Positions 29,543-39,776 of a stretch of 64,000 bases of DNA are shown here, one piece after another. Origin of the DNA: Pseudoalteromonas sp. R3 (lineage in GTDB: Bacteria > Pseudomonadota > Gammaproteobacteria > Enterobacterales > Alteromonadaceae). The stretch's first letter is position 1, and each line of letters begins with the position of its first letter. Where the stretch lies: NCBI RefSeq assembly GCF_004014715.1, contig NZ_CP034834.1, positions 558,001 to 622,000 of the forward strand, read 5' to 3'. The position numbers and the translations under genes were made by a program. A model generated the notes under the pieces. That model had not been told where the DNA came from and ran no database searches. It worked only from the letters and a program-made list of their open reading frames with translations.

Positions 29543-31918
29543 CTAAGCTTTGTTTTGCTCGGCAAGGTATAGCCAGGTTTCAAGAACAGTATCAGGGTTG
29601 AGCGATACTGAATCGATGCCCTGATCAACCAACCAGGCTGCAAAGTCTTCATGGTCAGAAGGTCCCTGTCCACAAATACCTACATACTTACCTTTTGCTT
29701 TGGCTGTTTGAATTGCCATAGAAAGCAGCTTTTTGATGGCCGGGTTACGCTCATCGAATAAGTGAGCAATAAGGCCGGAATCACGGTCAAGACCAAGAGT
29801 AAGCTGAGTTAAGTCGTTCGAACCAATCGAGAAGCCATCAAAATACTCAAGGAATTCTTCTGCTAACAATGCGTTAGAAGGTAACTCGCACATCATGATA
29901 ACTTTAAGACCATTTTCTCCGCGTTTAAGTCCGTGCTCTTCGAGTAGCTGTATAACCTTAGCAGCTTCTTCAAGTGTACGAACGAATGGGATCATGATTT
30001 CAACGTTATCGAGACCCATTTCGTTACGAACGCGTTTGATTGCTTCACACTCAAGGGCAAAACATTCGCGGAAATCTTCAGAGATATAGCGAGATGCGCC
30101 GCGGAAGCCGATCATTGGGTTTTCTTCTTCCGGCTCATACTGTTGACCGCCAACAAGGTTTGCGTATTCGTTAGACTTAAAATCTGACATACGAACAATC
30201 ACGCGCTCTGGTGCAAATGCAGCGCCAAGGGTAGAGATACCTTCGACAAGTTTAGCGATGTAGAATTCAACAGGTGACTCGTAACCAGCAATAATTTCTT
30301 TGATTTCAGCTTGTAAATCAGCTGGTTGAGTGTCGAAATTGATCAACGCTTTAGGGTGTACACCAATCATTCGGTTAATGATGAACTCTAGACGAGCAAG
30401 ACCAATACCAGCATGTGGCAACTTAGCAAAATCAAAAGCACGGTCTGGGTTACCCACATTCATCATTATCTTCATCGGAATGTCAGGCATTGAATCGATA
30501 CGTGATGAGATAACTTCAAAGTCTAGTTTACCCTGGTAGATATATCCAGTGTCGCCTTCTGCACACGAAACCGTTACTTCATCACCATGTTTAATGGTGT
30601 CGGTCGCATTACCACAACCAACTACTGCCGGAATTCCCAACTCTCGAGCGATGATTGCAGCGTGACAGGTACGACCTCCACGATTCGTTACGATTGCAGC
30701 TGCGCGTTTCATGATCGGTTCCCAATCCGGGTCTGTCATGTCAGTAACCAGGATATCGCCCTGCTCGACTTTATCCATTTCGTCAATCGAGTTTAGTACG
30801 CGTACGACACCACTACCGATTTTGTGGCCAATTGCACGACCTTCACAAACGATGCTTGATTTTTCTTTAAGCTGATAACGCTCCATTACGTTAGCATCTT
30901 CATTAGAGCGTACCGTTTCCGGGCGAGCTTGTACGATATAAAGCTTGCCATCGTTACCATCCTTTGCCCATTCGATATCCATTGGACGGCCGTAATGCTT
31001 TTCGATGATAACAGCCTGCTTTGCTAATTCCTGTACTTCGCTATCTGTGATGGAGAACTTGTTTGACAGCTCAGGGTCCATATCAACAATCTCTACTTGT
31101 TTACCGTGAGATTCATCGTTCGAATAGACCATTTGAATTGCTTTGGAGCCAATGTTACGTCTTACAACTGCTGGCAAGCCCTTGGCCAGTGTTGGCTTAT
31201 GGACGTAAAACTCGTCGGGGTTTACTGCGCCTTGCACGACCATTTCACCAAGACCATAGCTTGAGGTTACGAAAACGACGTCCTCAAAACCTGATTCTGT
31301 ATCAATAGTAAACATAACACCTGAAGATGCTTTGTCTGAACGTACCATACGCTGAATACCAGCTGATAAAGCGACGCCGCGATGGTCGTAGCCCTGGTGA
31401 ACACGATAAGAAATTGCGCGGTCGTTGAACAAAGAGGCAAAAACGTGCTTGATAGCGACCATTACTGCGTCGATACCTTTAACGTTAAGGAAAGTCTCTT
31501 GTTGTCCTGCAAATGAAGCGTCTGGCATATCTTCGGCTGTTGCTGAGGAACGAACAGCAAAGGAGACATCGTTGCTTTCATCGCCGTGTAGTGAGGCGTA
31601 TGCGTTGCGAATGGCTTGGTCTAATTCTGTCTGGAAAGGAGTATCAATAACCCATTGGCGGATTTGTGCGCCGACTTTGGCAAGTTCGTTGACATCGTCA
31701 ACATCGAGGGAATCGAGAATAGTGTGAATTTTCTCATTCAGGCCTGATTGCTCGAGGAATTCATTAAAGGCGTCTGCCGTTGTTGCGAATCCACCGGGTA
31801 CTTGTACACCTGCATTGGCAAGGTTAGATATCATTTCACCCAGAGAGGCATTTTTACCACCAACCCTAGGTACGTCTTGCATACCTAATTCTTGATACCA
31901 GAGAACGTAGTCTTGCAC
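29543..31918 (-). CDS. ppsA: Phosphoenolpyruvate synthase
   Basis: Enzyme of 791 residues that converts pyruvate, ATP and water to PEP, AMP and phosphate for gluconeogenesis. The N-terminal ATP-grasp part begins [23 protein letters not shown]. The swivelling phosphohistidine domain holds the catalytic His in [21 protein letters not shown] (about residue 420). The C-terminal PEP-binding barrel has the [10 protein letters not shown] and [17 protein letters not shown] motifs. Full length. It is divergent from ppsR (141 bases apart), the usual arrangement, and ppsR regulates it through phosphorylation of a Thr next to the catalytic His (sequence GGRTCH). Confidence 0.97.
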   Translation of the reverse strand: MQDYVLWYQELGMQDVPRVGGKNASLGEMISNLANAGVQVPGGFATTADAFNEFLEQSGLNEKIHTILDSLDVDDVNELAKVGAQIRQWVIDTPFQTELDQAIRNAYASLHGDESNDVSFAVRSSATAEDMPDASFAGQQETFLNVKGIDAVMVAIKHVFASLFNDRAISYRVHQGYDHRGVALSAGIQRMVRSDKASSGVMFTIDTESGFEDVVFVTSSYGLGEMVVQGAVNPDEFYVHKPTLAKGLPAVVRRNIGSKAIQMVYSNDESHGKQVEIVDMDPELSNKFSITDSEVQELAKQAVIIEKHYGRPMDIEWAKDGNDGKLYIVQARPETVRSNEDANVMERYQLKEKSSIVCEGRAIGHKIGSGVVRVLNSIDEMDKVEQGDILVTDMTDPDWEPIMKRAAAIVTNRGGRTCHAAIIARELGIPAVVGCGNATDTIKHGDEVTVSCAEGDTGYIYQGKLDFEVISSRIDSMPDIPMKIMMNVGNPDRAFDFAKLPHAGIGLARLEFIINRMIGVHPKALINFDTQPADLQAEIKEIIAGYESPVEFYIAKLVEGISTLGAAFAPERVIVRMSDFKSNEYANLVGGQQYEPEEENPMIGFRGASRYISEDFRECFALECEAIKRVRNEMGLDNVEIMIPFVRTLEEAAKVIQLLEEHGLKRGENGLKVIMMCELPSNALLAEEFLEYFDGFSIGSNDLTQLTLGLDRDSGLIAHLFDERNPAIKKLLSMAIQTAKAKGKYVGICGQGPSDHEDFAAWLVDQGIDSVSLNPDTVLETWLYLAEQNKA

Positions 31919-32059
31919 GGAACTGTCTCCAAAAACAAATTGTATTTAATGTGAGAGAAAAATTGACCTTCCTATAGGTCGAAGGCATTCTACAACTTAA
32001 TGCATAGCGGCGTAAACCGCGACACGAAAAAATACTAAAAAAGTAATTGAAAGGTTAAA

Positions 32060-32869
32060 ATGAGAACTGCATTTTATATATCTGATGGAACAGCGATTAC
32101 ATCAGAGGTGTTCGGGCACGCAACACTGTCGATGTTTCCCGTAGACTTTAATCATAAGACGATCCCTTTTGTGGAGACTGTCGAAAAAGCGGAAAAAATC
32201 AAAGAGCTAATTAATGCCACAGCCCAATCAAGCGGCGAAAAGCCGCTGGTGTTTTTCACATTTGTCAACCCGGTATTGTCCGATATTATCCTTACTTCTG
32301 ATGGCGTTTGTTATGATTTCTTATCATATTCCAGCGAAATAGTGAAAAGAGAATTGAAAGTCGCTCCGGTGCCAAAAATTCACCGAACGCATAGTATTCA
32401 TGAAGCAACTTATGATTTCAGAATTGATGCAGTCAACTACGCCCTTGCCAATGACGATGGCGCAAATGTTAAAGATTATGAAAAAGCTGACATCATTTTA
32501 GTGGGCGTTAGCCGAAGTGGTAAAACCCCAACAAGTTTGTATTTGGCACTTCAATATGGAATTAAAGCAGCAAATTATCCAATGACAGAGGATGACCTTG
32601 AAAAAGGCGCGTTACCTAAGTGTCTGATGCCGTATAAGCAAAAGATTTTTGGTTTGACGATTGATCCAGAACGTTTGTCGGCAATCAGACAGGAGCGTAT
32701 GGCAAATTCGAGGTATGCATCTCTGCGTCAATGTCGGATTGAAGTAAGAGAGGTAGAAATGCTGTTTAAGAAGAATAAAATTCCTTACCTAAATTCCACC
32801 AAATTTTCAGTTGAGGAGATATCAGCCAAGATTATGTCTGAAACAAATCTGGAAAGGCGTAAATACTAA
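32060..32869 (+). CDS. ppsR: PEP synthase regulatory protein (ADP-dependent kinase/phosphorylase)
   Basis: DUF299 family protein of 269 residues, bifunctional: it inactivates PpsA by ADP-dependent Thr phosphorylation and reactivates it by phosphate-dependent removal. The nucleotide-binding P-loop GVSRSGKTPTS (residues 149-159) and the family signatures RTHSIHEATYDFRIDAVNYAL and NSRYASLRQCRIEV are present. Divergent from its target ppsA. Confidence 0.95.
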   Translation: MRTAFYISDGTAITSEVFGHATLSMFPVDFNHKTIPFVETVEKAEKIKELINATAQSSGEKPLVFFTFVNPVLSDIILTSDGVCYDFLSYSSEIVKRELKVAPVPKIHRTHSIHEATYDFRIDAVNYALANDDGANVKDYEKADIILVGVSRSGKTPTSLYLALQYGIKAANYPMTEDDLEKGALPKCLMPYKQKIFGLTIDPERLSAIRQERMANSRYASLRQCRIEVREVEMLFKKNKIPYLNSTKFSVEEISAKIMSETNLERRKY

Positions 32870-32872
32870 TAA

Positions 32873-32890
32873 AAGGGCCCTGAGGCCCTT
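32873..32890 (+). terminator. Terminator between ppsR and the DAHP synthase gene
   Basis: AAGGGCC / GGCCCTT hairpin between two converging genes; short A and T tracts on both sides suggest it can act both ways. Confidence 0.75.
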
Positions 32891-32901
32891 AAATCCATAT
32901 T

Positions 32902-34257
32902 CTATACTCGATTTCTTGCATCTTTTAGCAGGTCAGCAACCAGGAACCCGAGTTCCAGGACTTGATCTGCGTTTAAACGTGGATCACATTGTGTACGGTA
33001 ACGCTGTGCAAGGTCTTCATCAGAGAGACCATATGCACCGCCAATACATTCGGTAACGTGTTGACCTGTCATTTCTAGGTGAACACCACCCGGGTATGAG
33101 CCTTCCGCTTTATGTACTGCGAAAAACTGGCTGATTTCACGTAATATATTATTAAAACTACGCGTTTTATAACCTGTACTTGCCTTTTCTGTATTGCCAT
33201 GCATCGGGTCAGAACTCCACACGACCTTACGCCCTTCTTCCTGAACTTTTCTGACCAAAGCAGGTAGTTTTTCTGGTAAAACATCTGCCCCCATTCTGGT
33301 AATTAGCGTAAGGCGACCAGGTATGTTTTCTGGATTCAAAGCGTCGATCAATTCGATAAGCTCGTCAGGTTTCATACCTGGGCCAACTTTTACACCTATA
33401 GGGTTTTTTATGCCTCTGAAAAACTCAATGTGTGCATGATCTAGTTGCCTTGTACGTTCTCCGATCCAAACAAAGTGGGCTGAACAATCATACCAGTCTC
33501 CACTTAGGTGGTCTCTTCGAGTTAGGGCTTGCTCATAACCAAGTAGCAGTGCTTCGTGCGATGTATATAAGTGTGTTTCCCTAAGACTTGGCGCAACTGT
33601 AGAGTCGATACCGCATACTTCCATAAACTCAAGCGCTTCTTGAATTCGATTAGCCAGTTGTTGAAACTTCTCTTTCATAGGGTTTGCAGCAACAAAGCTC
33701 ATATTCCATCGGCTTACTTGGTGAAGGTCTGCAAGTCCCCCTTGAGCAAACGCTCGAAGTAGATTGAGCGTTGAAGCGCTGTGATGATAGGCCGTTAGCA
33801 ACCTTTTTGGATCTGGTATGCGAGCTTCTTCTGTAAATTCAAAACTATTTACTATGTCACCACGGTAGGATGGCAGTGCTACACCGTTGATTGTCTCAAA
33901 ATCGGATGACCTCGGTTTAGCATATTGACCTGCCATTCTTGCTATTTTTACAACTGGACATTTGCCACCATAGGTCAGTACAACAGCCATTTGCAAAAGT
34001 GTTTTAAAGGTGTCTCTTATGCTTGTAGCGCTGAAGTCTGCGAACGATTCTGCACAGTCACCGCCTTGCAACAAAAATGCTTTTCCTTCACACACATCAG
34101 CTAAGCTTTTATACAGACTACGAGTTTCTTCAGCGAATACTAAAGGTGGTGCTGCATTGATCTGTTTTTCTACTGATTCAAGCTCAAATTTATCAGGGTA
34201 TTCAGGTTGTTGAACAATCGGATGTTCTCTCCAGCTATCTGGGCTCCAAGGTTTCAT
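32902..34257 (-). CDS. Class II 3-deoxy-7-phosphoheptulonate (DAHP) synthase
   Basis: Enzyme of about 451 residues for the first step of aromatic biosynthesis, joining PEP and erythrose 4-phosphate. It is of the class II, plant-like type (not AroF/G/H), recognised by [48 protein letters not shown] and [15 protein letters not shown]. Metal and substrate residues of the family are in these motifs. The frame extends to an ATG at 34275, but the ATG at 34257 has GAGG 5 bases upstream and begins at the usual family N terminus; both are possible. Class II enzymes also occur in secondary-metabolite clusters, but no such cluster is seen here. Confidence 0.93.
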   Translation of the reverse strand: MKPWSPDSWREHPIVQQPEYPDKFELESVEKQINAAPPLVFAEETRSLYKSLADVCEGKAFLLQGGDCAESFADFSATSIRDTFKTLLQMAVVLTYGGKCPVVKIARMAGQYAKPRSSDFETINGVALPSYRGDIVNSFEFTEEARIPDPKRLLTAYHHSASTLNLLRAFAQGGLADLHQVSRWNMSFVAANPMKEKFQQLANRIQEALEFMEVCGIDSTVAPSLRETHLYTSHEALLLGYEQALTRRDHLSGDWYDCSAHFVWIGERTRQLDHAHIEFFRGIKNPIGVKVGPGMKPDELIELIDALNPENIPGRLTLITRMGADVLPEKLPALVRKVQEEGRKVVWSSDPMHGNTEKASTGYKTRSFNNILREISQFFAVHKAEGSYPGGVHLEMTGQHVTECIGGAYGLSDEDLAQRYRTQCDPRLNADQVLELGFLVADLLKDARNRV

Positions 34258-34358
34258 ATTTTCCTCATTCCTCATTAGTTACCTCAAAGGCAAGGTACCT
34301 TATAGACGCTACAGCTTCAAGGATATTTCGAAGAAATTAACGGATTAAACACAACAAA

Positions 34359-34371
34359 GAACACATCATAC
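34359..34371 (-). other. Solitary Ter-like site 2 (Tus binding, predicted)
   Basis: GAACACATCATAC in the same orientation as the other sites, upstream of the DAHP synthase gene. It keeps C at the position matching C6 of E. coli Ter. It would stop leftward forks. Confidence 0.65.
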
Positions 34372-35727
34372 ACTTTAACAATTAAAATCAAGTCAGCATT
34401 AGTGTGATTTTAGATAAATTTACCAGAGTCAAACGCTAGATCTGTTCGGTCTATTTGATGGTCAGAGGGTCATTCCTTGCTCAAAATAGAATTATGTTAA
34501 ATTGGCGTGATGTTAAGAATTTTGCGTATCTCTCCCCTTCCGACCAAAACAACTACTTCAATGCAATCCCAACATATTCCTTGTGCCCAGATCGAGTATC
34601 GTATTCCGATTAGTTAAAAGTTCACTGTCACAACCTGCATTGGCTTCTTGAGCCTAGCATTGTTCAACGCGATGTTCATCACTCCTGTACTATTGATACG
34701 TGTAGCTCAATTGAATTTAAAATTAGATAATCTTAATAATGCCACAACTTAAGCTCAATCACTTCTTTGTCTAAATATGCAGTGAACAAATTGCGCCCCC
34801 CCCTACCAAGGAAGAATTTGGTCTAAATCAATCAAAGCGAAAAGATACGCTTCATAACAAGATACCAAATTTACACCGATTTACTGAACTCAAGTATCAT
34901 ATAGCCTTGAAAACCAGGGCGCTGTCACTAATAGAGAGAAATGGCAGATTTTAGGTGGCAAGCAAATCTACATCCTATAACGGGGTAATCAAATTATTTT
35001 TATCGCGCGCTAAGCTGGTGACCTTCAGAGAGAGCGAACAAAGATACAGTGATTTATTGGTTTAATAACAGCGTGAAGGTACAGCGCAATTCAGCTTCAA
35101 GGAGAGCAAGGCAAAAACAATGTATCAAAACTATTCTTATGAGCATAACCGACAAGAAGCATTGGTTAGCTAAGAAAGTATCGTGCAAGTTGGAGCCTAG
35201 AAATAACGACCATAAGAGATCTCAAGTACAAAAGCCAATATAGTTAAGCGACATAAGTTTTCTATAAGTCACGAAAGTTAAACTATTTGGACCTCGTCAT
35301 TGAAACATTTTTTGAACACCAAAATTCGCAGTTCAGATAACACGAGCAAGGTGTCTAAAGAAAGCTATTTTTAGCCGAAGTTGACTTCATTAAGCCTTAT
35401 TTTTTGAACTTTCGTGCCTATAAATATTACTCGATCAACGCCCAAGATTTGGGAATTGTCCTACATTGAAACAAAGTAACCAATTAATCAGAAAATGTAT
35501 GTAACAGAGACTATTATTCATTTAATACAAAAAGACTAGTATAGAGAGAATAGTTGTAAGGAGAACGATGTTCCAGGATCGTTTGTATAAGCAAAGCAAT
35601 GCTCTTTTACTTTATTAGCCTCTGCTCCTGAAGTTGCCAGTAATTTCCTATCCCCCTGGCCTATTCTATATAGAGAACCTGAGGCAGGAAGAGTTGTACA
35701 AAAGTGTTAGATGAGCTAAAATAAGAG

Positions 35728-35740
35728 GAACACATCATAC
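35728..35740 (-). other. Solitary Ter-like site 3, upstream of tus
   Basis: GAACACATCATAC, followed by TTTT on the plus strand, so the minus strand reads AAAAGTATGATGTGTTC. This is the closest match of all copies to the left half of E. coli Ter (AAGTATGTTG). It lies 119 bases upstream of the tus start; E. coli TerB also sits at the tus promoter. It would stop leftward forks and might influence tus expression. Confidence 0.72.
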
Positions 35741-35793
35741 TTTTGTTATGCTTAATTTTATCAAAGCAATTGATTCGTTTTTAAGAAAATTAA

Positions 35794-35822
35794 TCAAGCA
35801 CGATAGAAAGTAAGTGTATAAT
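35794..35822 (+). promoter_or_regulatory. Probable tus promoter
   Basis: TATAAT at 35817-35822, inside a partial dyad AGTG-tataat-CACT (35814-35825). A -35 is weak (TCAAGC at 35794). It lies 36 bases before the tus ATG. Confidence 0.4.
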
Positions 35823-35858
35823 CACTTCAGTTTTTGAATAGTTTTTATTGGTTATCTC

Positions 35859-36731
35859 ATGAAAAGTAAACTTTCTATAAGGTCGCATTTTGATTATCTT
35901 TTTGAACAAATCTCTTTGTTCTGTGACGAGATACAAGCCGCTGATATTACACAAGCTGTCTATTTTAAGCTCCCAGCTGTAGAAAAAAAGGACGAAACTT
36001 CAGCTCCTGAAAGCATTCCTGTAGAAAAATTGACGGGAGATGTAGCTCTTTCGCATTGCGTTAGGTCATTTAAAGATCTTTTTCTTGATAAGAAAGAGAG
36101 TGGTAAAGTACTTACACGCCACCCAGGACTACTACTAGTTAACGATCCAAAAAGTGAAATTCGAAATCGACTTGTAGAAATTAACGCAGCCAAAGATGCC
36201 TTTAAAGAATTGGTTTTAGAAATTGCAAATAACGACGCAAGATTCGAAGCCGTACATAGTGCTGTACCAGGGTTAGTTACTTTGGCAGCTTATAGAAAGA
36301 TACACTTTGAACACACAGTCCCATACTCAGTACGTTTTACTTGGATGACCAAACATTCAACAAAAACGTTATCTAAAAAGGCCGCTCTGGATATACTACA
36401 GAGGTCATCTCAATATACAAATCCAAGAGCAATTGACCAAAATAATTGGCAATCAATTGTTGAACAAGAACGGCTTAGGGTTTCAAGTTTATCGTCATCA
36501 GCAAAGCTAAGAATAAGGCGCCCTACCAGAGTCAGCCCAGAGGTAAATGTTCGTTTTAGTGCAAAAAATCGATATCATGTAAGCGGCGCATTACCATTTG
36601 TTCTTTTAAATCCGCAAAAAGAAACAAAGATAGGTGAGTTGAAACATTACATTCGAGAAGATACGGATCCACGAAAAAAAGAGTACAATTATTTAATTGA
36701 GAGAATTTACTTAGAAAAAGTTAATGAGTAG
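35859..36731 (+). CDS. tus: Tus-type replication terminus-binding protein
   Basis: Protein of 290 residues recognisable as a Tus homologue from start to end (E. coli Tus 309). Matching stretches: YFKLPAVEKKDE (E. coli VFSLPEVKKEDE), HSAVPGLVTLAAYRKI (HRHLPGLITLNAYRTL), VRFTWMTKHSTKTLSKKAAL, SAKLRIRRPTRVSPEVNVRF ([20 protein letters not shown]) and a similar C terminus. The residues forming the pocket for the flipped C6 of Ter are conserved: Phe129, His133, Gly138 and Leu139 correspond to Phe140, His144, Gly149 and Leu150. The base-contacting Arg198 matches Arg190 in NPRAI. Tus bound to Ter blocks DnaB-driven forks from one side. The gene lies between Ter-like sites and 5 kb from the chromid origin. 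Overall divergence suggests a different Ter preference from E. coli. Confidence 0.94.
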   Translation: MKSKLSIRSHFDYLFEQISLFCDEIQAADITQAVYFKLPAVEKKDETSAPESIPVEKLTGDVALSHCVRSFKDLFLDKKESGKVLTRHPGLLLVNDPKSEIRNRLVEINAAKDAFKELVLEIANNDARFEAVHSAVPGLVTLAAYRKIHFEHTVPYSVRFTWMTKHSTKTLSKKAALDILQRSSQYTNPRAIDQNNWQSIVEQERLRVSSLSSSAKLRIRRPTRVSPEVNVRFSAKNRYHVSGALPFVLLNPQKETKIGELKHYIREDTDPRKKEYNYLIERIYLEKVNE

Positions 36732-37513
36732 CACTCATAGAACCTGAGACTAACACATCACGTTAGTCAGTAGGAATAAATTAGAAAATGAAAGTACAGT
36801 GTATGTTGTAAGTTAAATTTCTATTCCCCCGAGCTTTTTAAACGAAAGGTTAGCTCGGTCAATATACTTTAGTTTAGAAACTTTACTCCTCATATATCTA
36901 CTTTGGCTCATTGATTTTTTATCTCTTGGGAGGCAATGTATGGACTCTTTAAGTTATTATCTTTGTTATTCCTCTTGCACAGTCCGTTTCGTTATAGCAG
37001 TGTAATTAAGTTAAGGAATCAATGGTACGTAATCACTCTCTCAATACTTATATAGTGAGAAAATACTTTATAGATAAAGTTATATAAATGTATAAAAAAT
37101 ATATCGAGAGCCTTATTAAAGCCCTAAAATTTTTTCTCTTTAATAAAGTCGAAAAAGTCTTACAGAATATGACCAAGCAAAAGGCATGTTGCAAGTAAAT
37201 TTCTAACTCATAATGAATACAATTCGTTAGAATCCGATCATGATGCTTAGAACACTTCATGGAATCTGTATCAAACCCAATAAGAAAGACCACCCGAAAT
37301 ACAGCTACCAAAAAGTAGGCCAAGTCTGGAACACCTCACAACATTAAGTCTTATTTGGCAATTTAAAAATACTCTGAAATACATAGCTCGTTATGCTCTT
37401 AATCTATCACTAGATCTTTAAAAACCAATGAGCGCATTCGTTAGCTAGATAACTATTATTTTCCCAACCAAAATTATAGGTATCAGGTTCAAGCCTCTAA
37501 GCCAACCACTTAA
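36732..37513. other. Gene-free stretch between tus and the Ter array
   Basis: About 780 AT-rich bases. Just after tus is a weak hairpin (GACTAAC/GTTAGTC, 36748-36768) that may end its transcript, and an E. coli-like Ter candidate follows at 36801. A 91-codon minus-strand frame (37048-37323) looks fortuitous. Nothing else seen. Confidence 0.55.
36801..36817 (+). other. Opposite-facing E. coli-like Ter candidate
   Basis: GTATGTTGTAAGTTAAA on the plus strand matches 11 of 11 bases of the E. coli core GTATGTTGTAA and 14 of 17 overall, including the G opposite C6. Its orientation is opposite to all 14 GAACACATCATA sites, so it would stop rightward forks. Together with the site at 35728 it would frame tus in a trap. 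It differs from the local consensus in the middle, so it could be chance. Confidence 0.4.
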
Positions 37514-39538
37514 GAACACATCATAATTTAGGCGTTACAATAATTTGAACATCGCTACTGTGTAACCCTATCGAGCTAGCATAGCCACCAGTACCTAACC
37601 ATCGCTAGTAACCACGCCAACACAACGAATTGAAACATACAAACTTGATTCTGTACTCCATGGCCAACCTGTCCACGCCTGGTTTGAAAATTGAGAACAC
37701 ATCATAAAGTTAAAGGAATTATACTGAAATCATGGCTGCTTTTTCACCTTATTCATTTAACATAGCCACCAGTTTCTAACCCTTGATCCGCATCTCGTTT
37801 TCAAATGGAGAGATATAGATAATCTCACACCAAGAAAACCCCATACTGGATCGCCTCATCCTACCATCCATATTTGCCAAAACGAAGGCTTCACTTCACC
37901 ACCTAAAAAGAACACATCATAAATTAAAAGGCACTATACTCAAATCACAGCTACTTCTTCACCTTATTCATTTAACATAGCCATCAACGTCTAACCCTTG
38001 ATCTGCATCTCGTTTTCAAATTCAGAGATATAGATAATCTCACACCAAGAAAACCCTATACTGGATCGCCTCACCCTACCATCCATATTTACCAAAACGA
38101 AGGCTTTACTTTACCACCAATAAGAACACATCATAAAATAGGCGCTACAATAATCAGAACATTGCTACTGTGTAATCCTATCGAGCTAGCATAGCCACCA
38201 ATACCTAACCGTTGCTAGTAACCACGTCAGTACAACGAGTTAAAACAGACAAACTTGATTCTGTATTCCATGGCCAACCTGTCCGCGCCTGGTTTGAAAA
38301 ATAGAGAACACATCATAAAGCAAAAAGAATTATATTCAAATCATGGCTGCTTTTTCACCTTATTCATTTAACATAACCACCAGTATCTAACCCTTGATCC
38401 GCATCTCGTTTTCAAATGGAGAGATATAGATAATCTCACACCAAGAAAACCCTATACTGGATCGCCTCATCCTACTATCCATATTTGCCAAAATGCAGGC
38501 GTCACTTCACCACCCAAAAAGAACACATCATAAACTAAAAGGCACTATACTCAAATCATGGCTGCTTCTTCACCTTATTCATTTAACATAACCACCAGTA
38601 TCTAACCCTTGATCCGCATCTCGTTTTCAAATTCAGGGATATAGATAATCTCACACCAAGAAACCCCCATACTGGATCGCCTCACCCTACCATCCATATT
38701 TACCAAAACGAAGGCTTTACTTTACCACCAATAAGAACACATCATAAAATAGGCGCTACAATAATCAGAACATTGCTACTATGTAATCCTATCGAGCTAG
38801 CATAGCCACCAATACCTAACCGTTGCTAGTAACCACGTCAGTACAACGAGTTAAAACAGACAAACTTGATTCTGTATTCCATGGCCAACCTGTCCACGCC
38901 TGGTTTGAAAAAATTGAGAACACATCATAAATTTAACAGCACTATTCTCAAATCATCTCTGCTTTGTTGCCTGATTAATTTAACATAGCCATCAACGTCT
39001 AACCCTTGATCTGCATCTCGTTTTCAAATTCGGGGATATAGATAATCTCACACAAAGAAGACCCAAAACTGGATCGCCTCACCCTACCATCCATATTTGC
39101 CAAACGAAGACCTCATTTTACCATCAAAAAGAACACATCATAAAGTAGGCGCTAAAATAATCAGAACATTGCTACTGTGTAATCCTATCGAGCTAGCATA
39201 GCCACCAATACCTAACCGTTGCTAGTAACCACGTCAGTACAACGAGTTAAAACAGACAAACTTGATTCTGTATTCCATGGCCAACCTGTCCCCGCCTGGT
39301 TTGAAAAGTAGAGAACACATCATAAATTTAACAGCACTATTCTCAAATCATCTCTGCTTTGTTGCCTGATTAATTTAACATAGCCATCAGCGTCTAAACC
39401 TTGATCCGCATCTCATTTTCAAATTCAGGGATATAGATAATCTCACACCAAGAAAACCCTATACTGGATCGCCTCACCCTACTATCCATATTTGCCAAAC
39501 GAAGACCTCACTTTAGTATCAAAAAGAACACATCATAA
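37514..39538 (-). repeat. Tandem Ter-site array: 11 copies of GAACACATCATA in 10 units
   Basis: Exact 12-mers start at 37514, 37695, 37910, 38124, 38306, 38521, 38735, 38918, 39131, 39313 and 39526. Start-to-start distances are 181-183 or 213-215, giving two unit types in the order A B B A B B A B A B. Units of a type are nearly identical. A and B are diverged homologues: both carry CATA(G/A)CCA(C/T)CA 66 bases after the 12-mer. All B units carry ATTTAACATA(A/G) at +60. Every array copy has A after the 12-mer, where the three solitary sites have C. There is no open frame. The array ends 239 bases from the 3' end of rep. It is predicted to bind Tus and hinder leftward forks from the origin. 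Confidence 0.85.
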
Positions 39539-39713
39539 AATTATTGTGTTAAAACCAAACGCGTCTTCGACCAGCCTATTTATTTAAAAAATGGCTGTCA
39601 GAAAAACTTTTATTGAAGTAAGGCAATCTCTGGAAGGTATATTGTTCAGTTTATAGATATCAAAAGCCTAACGGCATTACGAGAACTCGTAATAAAATAC
39701 AATAACACTATTA

Positions 39714-39741
39714 ATTTAACATAATAGAATTTAGTTCACCG
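39714..39741 (-). other. XerD-arm-like sequence between Ter array and rep
   Basis: ATTTAACATAA (39714-39724) is the exact complement of the XerD-arm consensus. TTTAGTTCACC follows after 5 bases and matches 7 of 11 positions of a XerC arm. The 5-base spacer is one short of the usual six, so recombination at this site is doubtful. It lies where a fork stopped by the array would meet its partner. Confidence 0.3.
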
Positions 39742-39776
39742 AATGAGAAAGCTAAATTCTATTTTCGTCAATCAAG

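Larger units (their letters stand above)
34276..35858. other. 1.6-kb gene-free stretch left of tus with two Ter-like sites
   Basis: No supported gene: a 64-codon frame at 35049-35243 has no ribosome site or family features. It contains Ter-like sites at 34359 and 35728, the 11-mer TTATGTTAAAT at 34492-34502, and the tus promoter region at its right end. The remaining sequence is AT-rich without recognisable structure. Confidence 0.6.

Noticed and set aside
29887..29898. CACATCAT inside ppsA resembling the Ter core
   Set aside because: Only 8 of 12 positions match and it is part of a conserved coding sequence.
35049..35243. 64-codon plus-strand frame left of tus
   Set aside because: Odd basic composition, no ribosome site, no neighbours it could belong to.
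37048..37323. 91-codon minus-strand frame between tus and the array
   Set aside because: Low-complexity hydrophobic end typical of translated AT-rich DNA; no supporting signal.
37514..39538. Array of small-RNA genes, because a TATACT/TATATT-like hexamer lies 13 bases after the 12-mer in many units
   Set aside because: The hexamer is poor in A units and in the solitary sites, no terminator is found per unit, and the nearby tus gene with the Ter resemblance explains the 12-mer better.
37514..39538. CRISPR array or integron cassette array
   Set aside because: The intervals of about 170-200 bases are themselves repeated, there are no cas or intI genes next to it, and the 12-mer lacks the palindromic structure of attC or CRISPR repeats.
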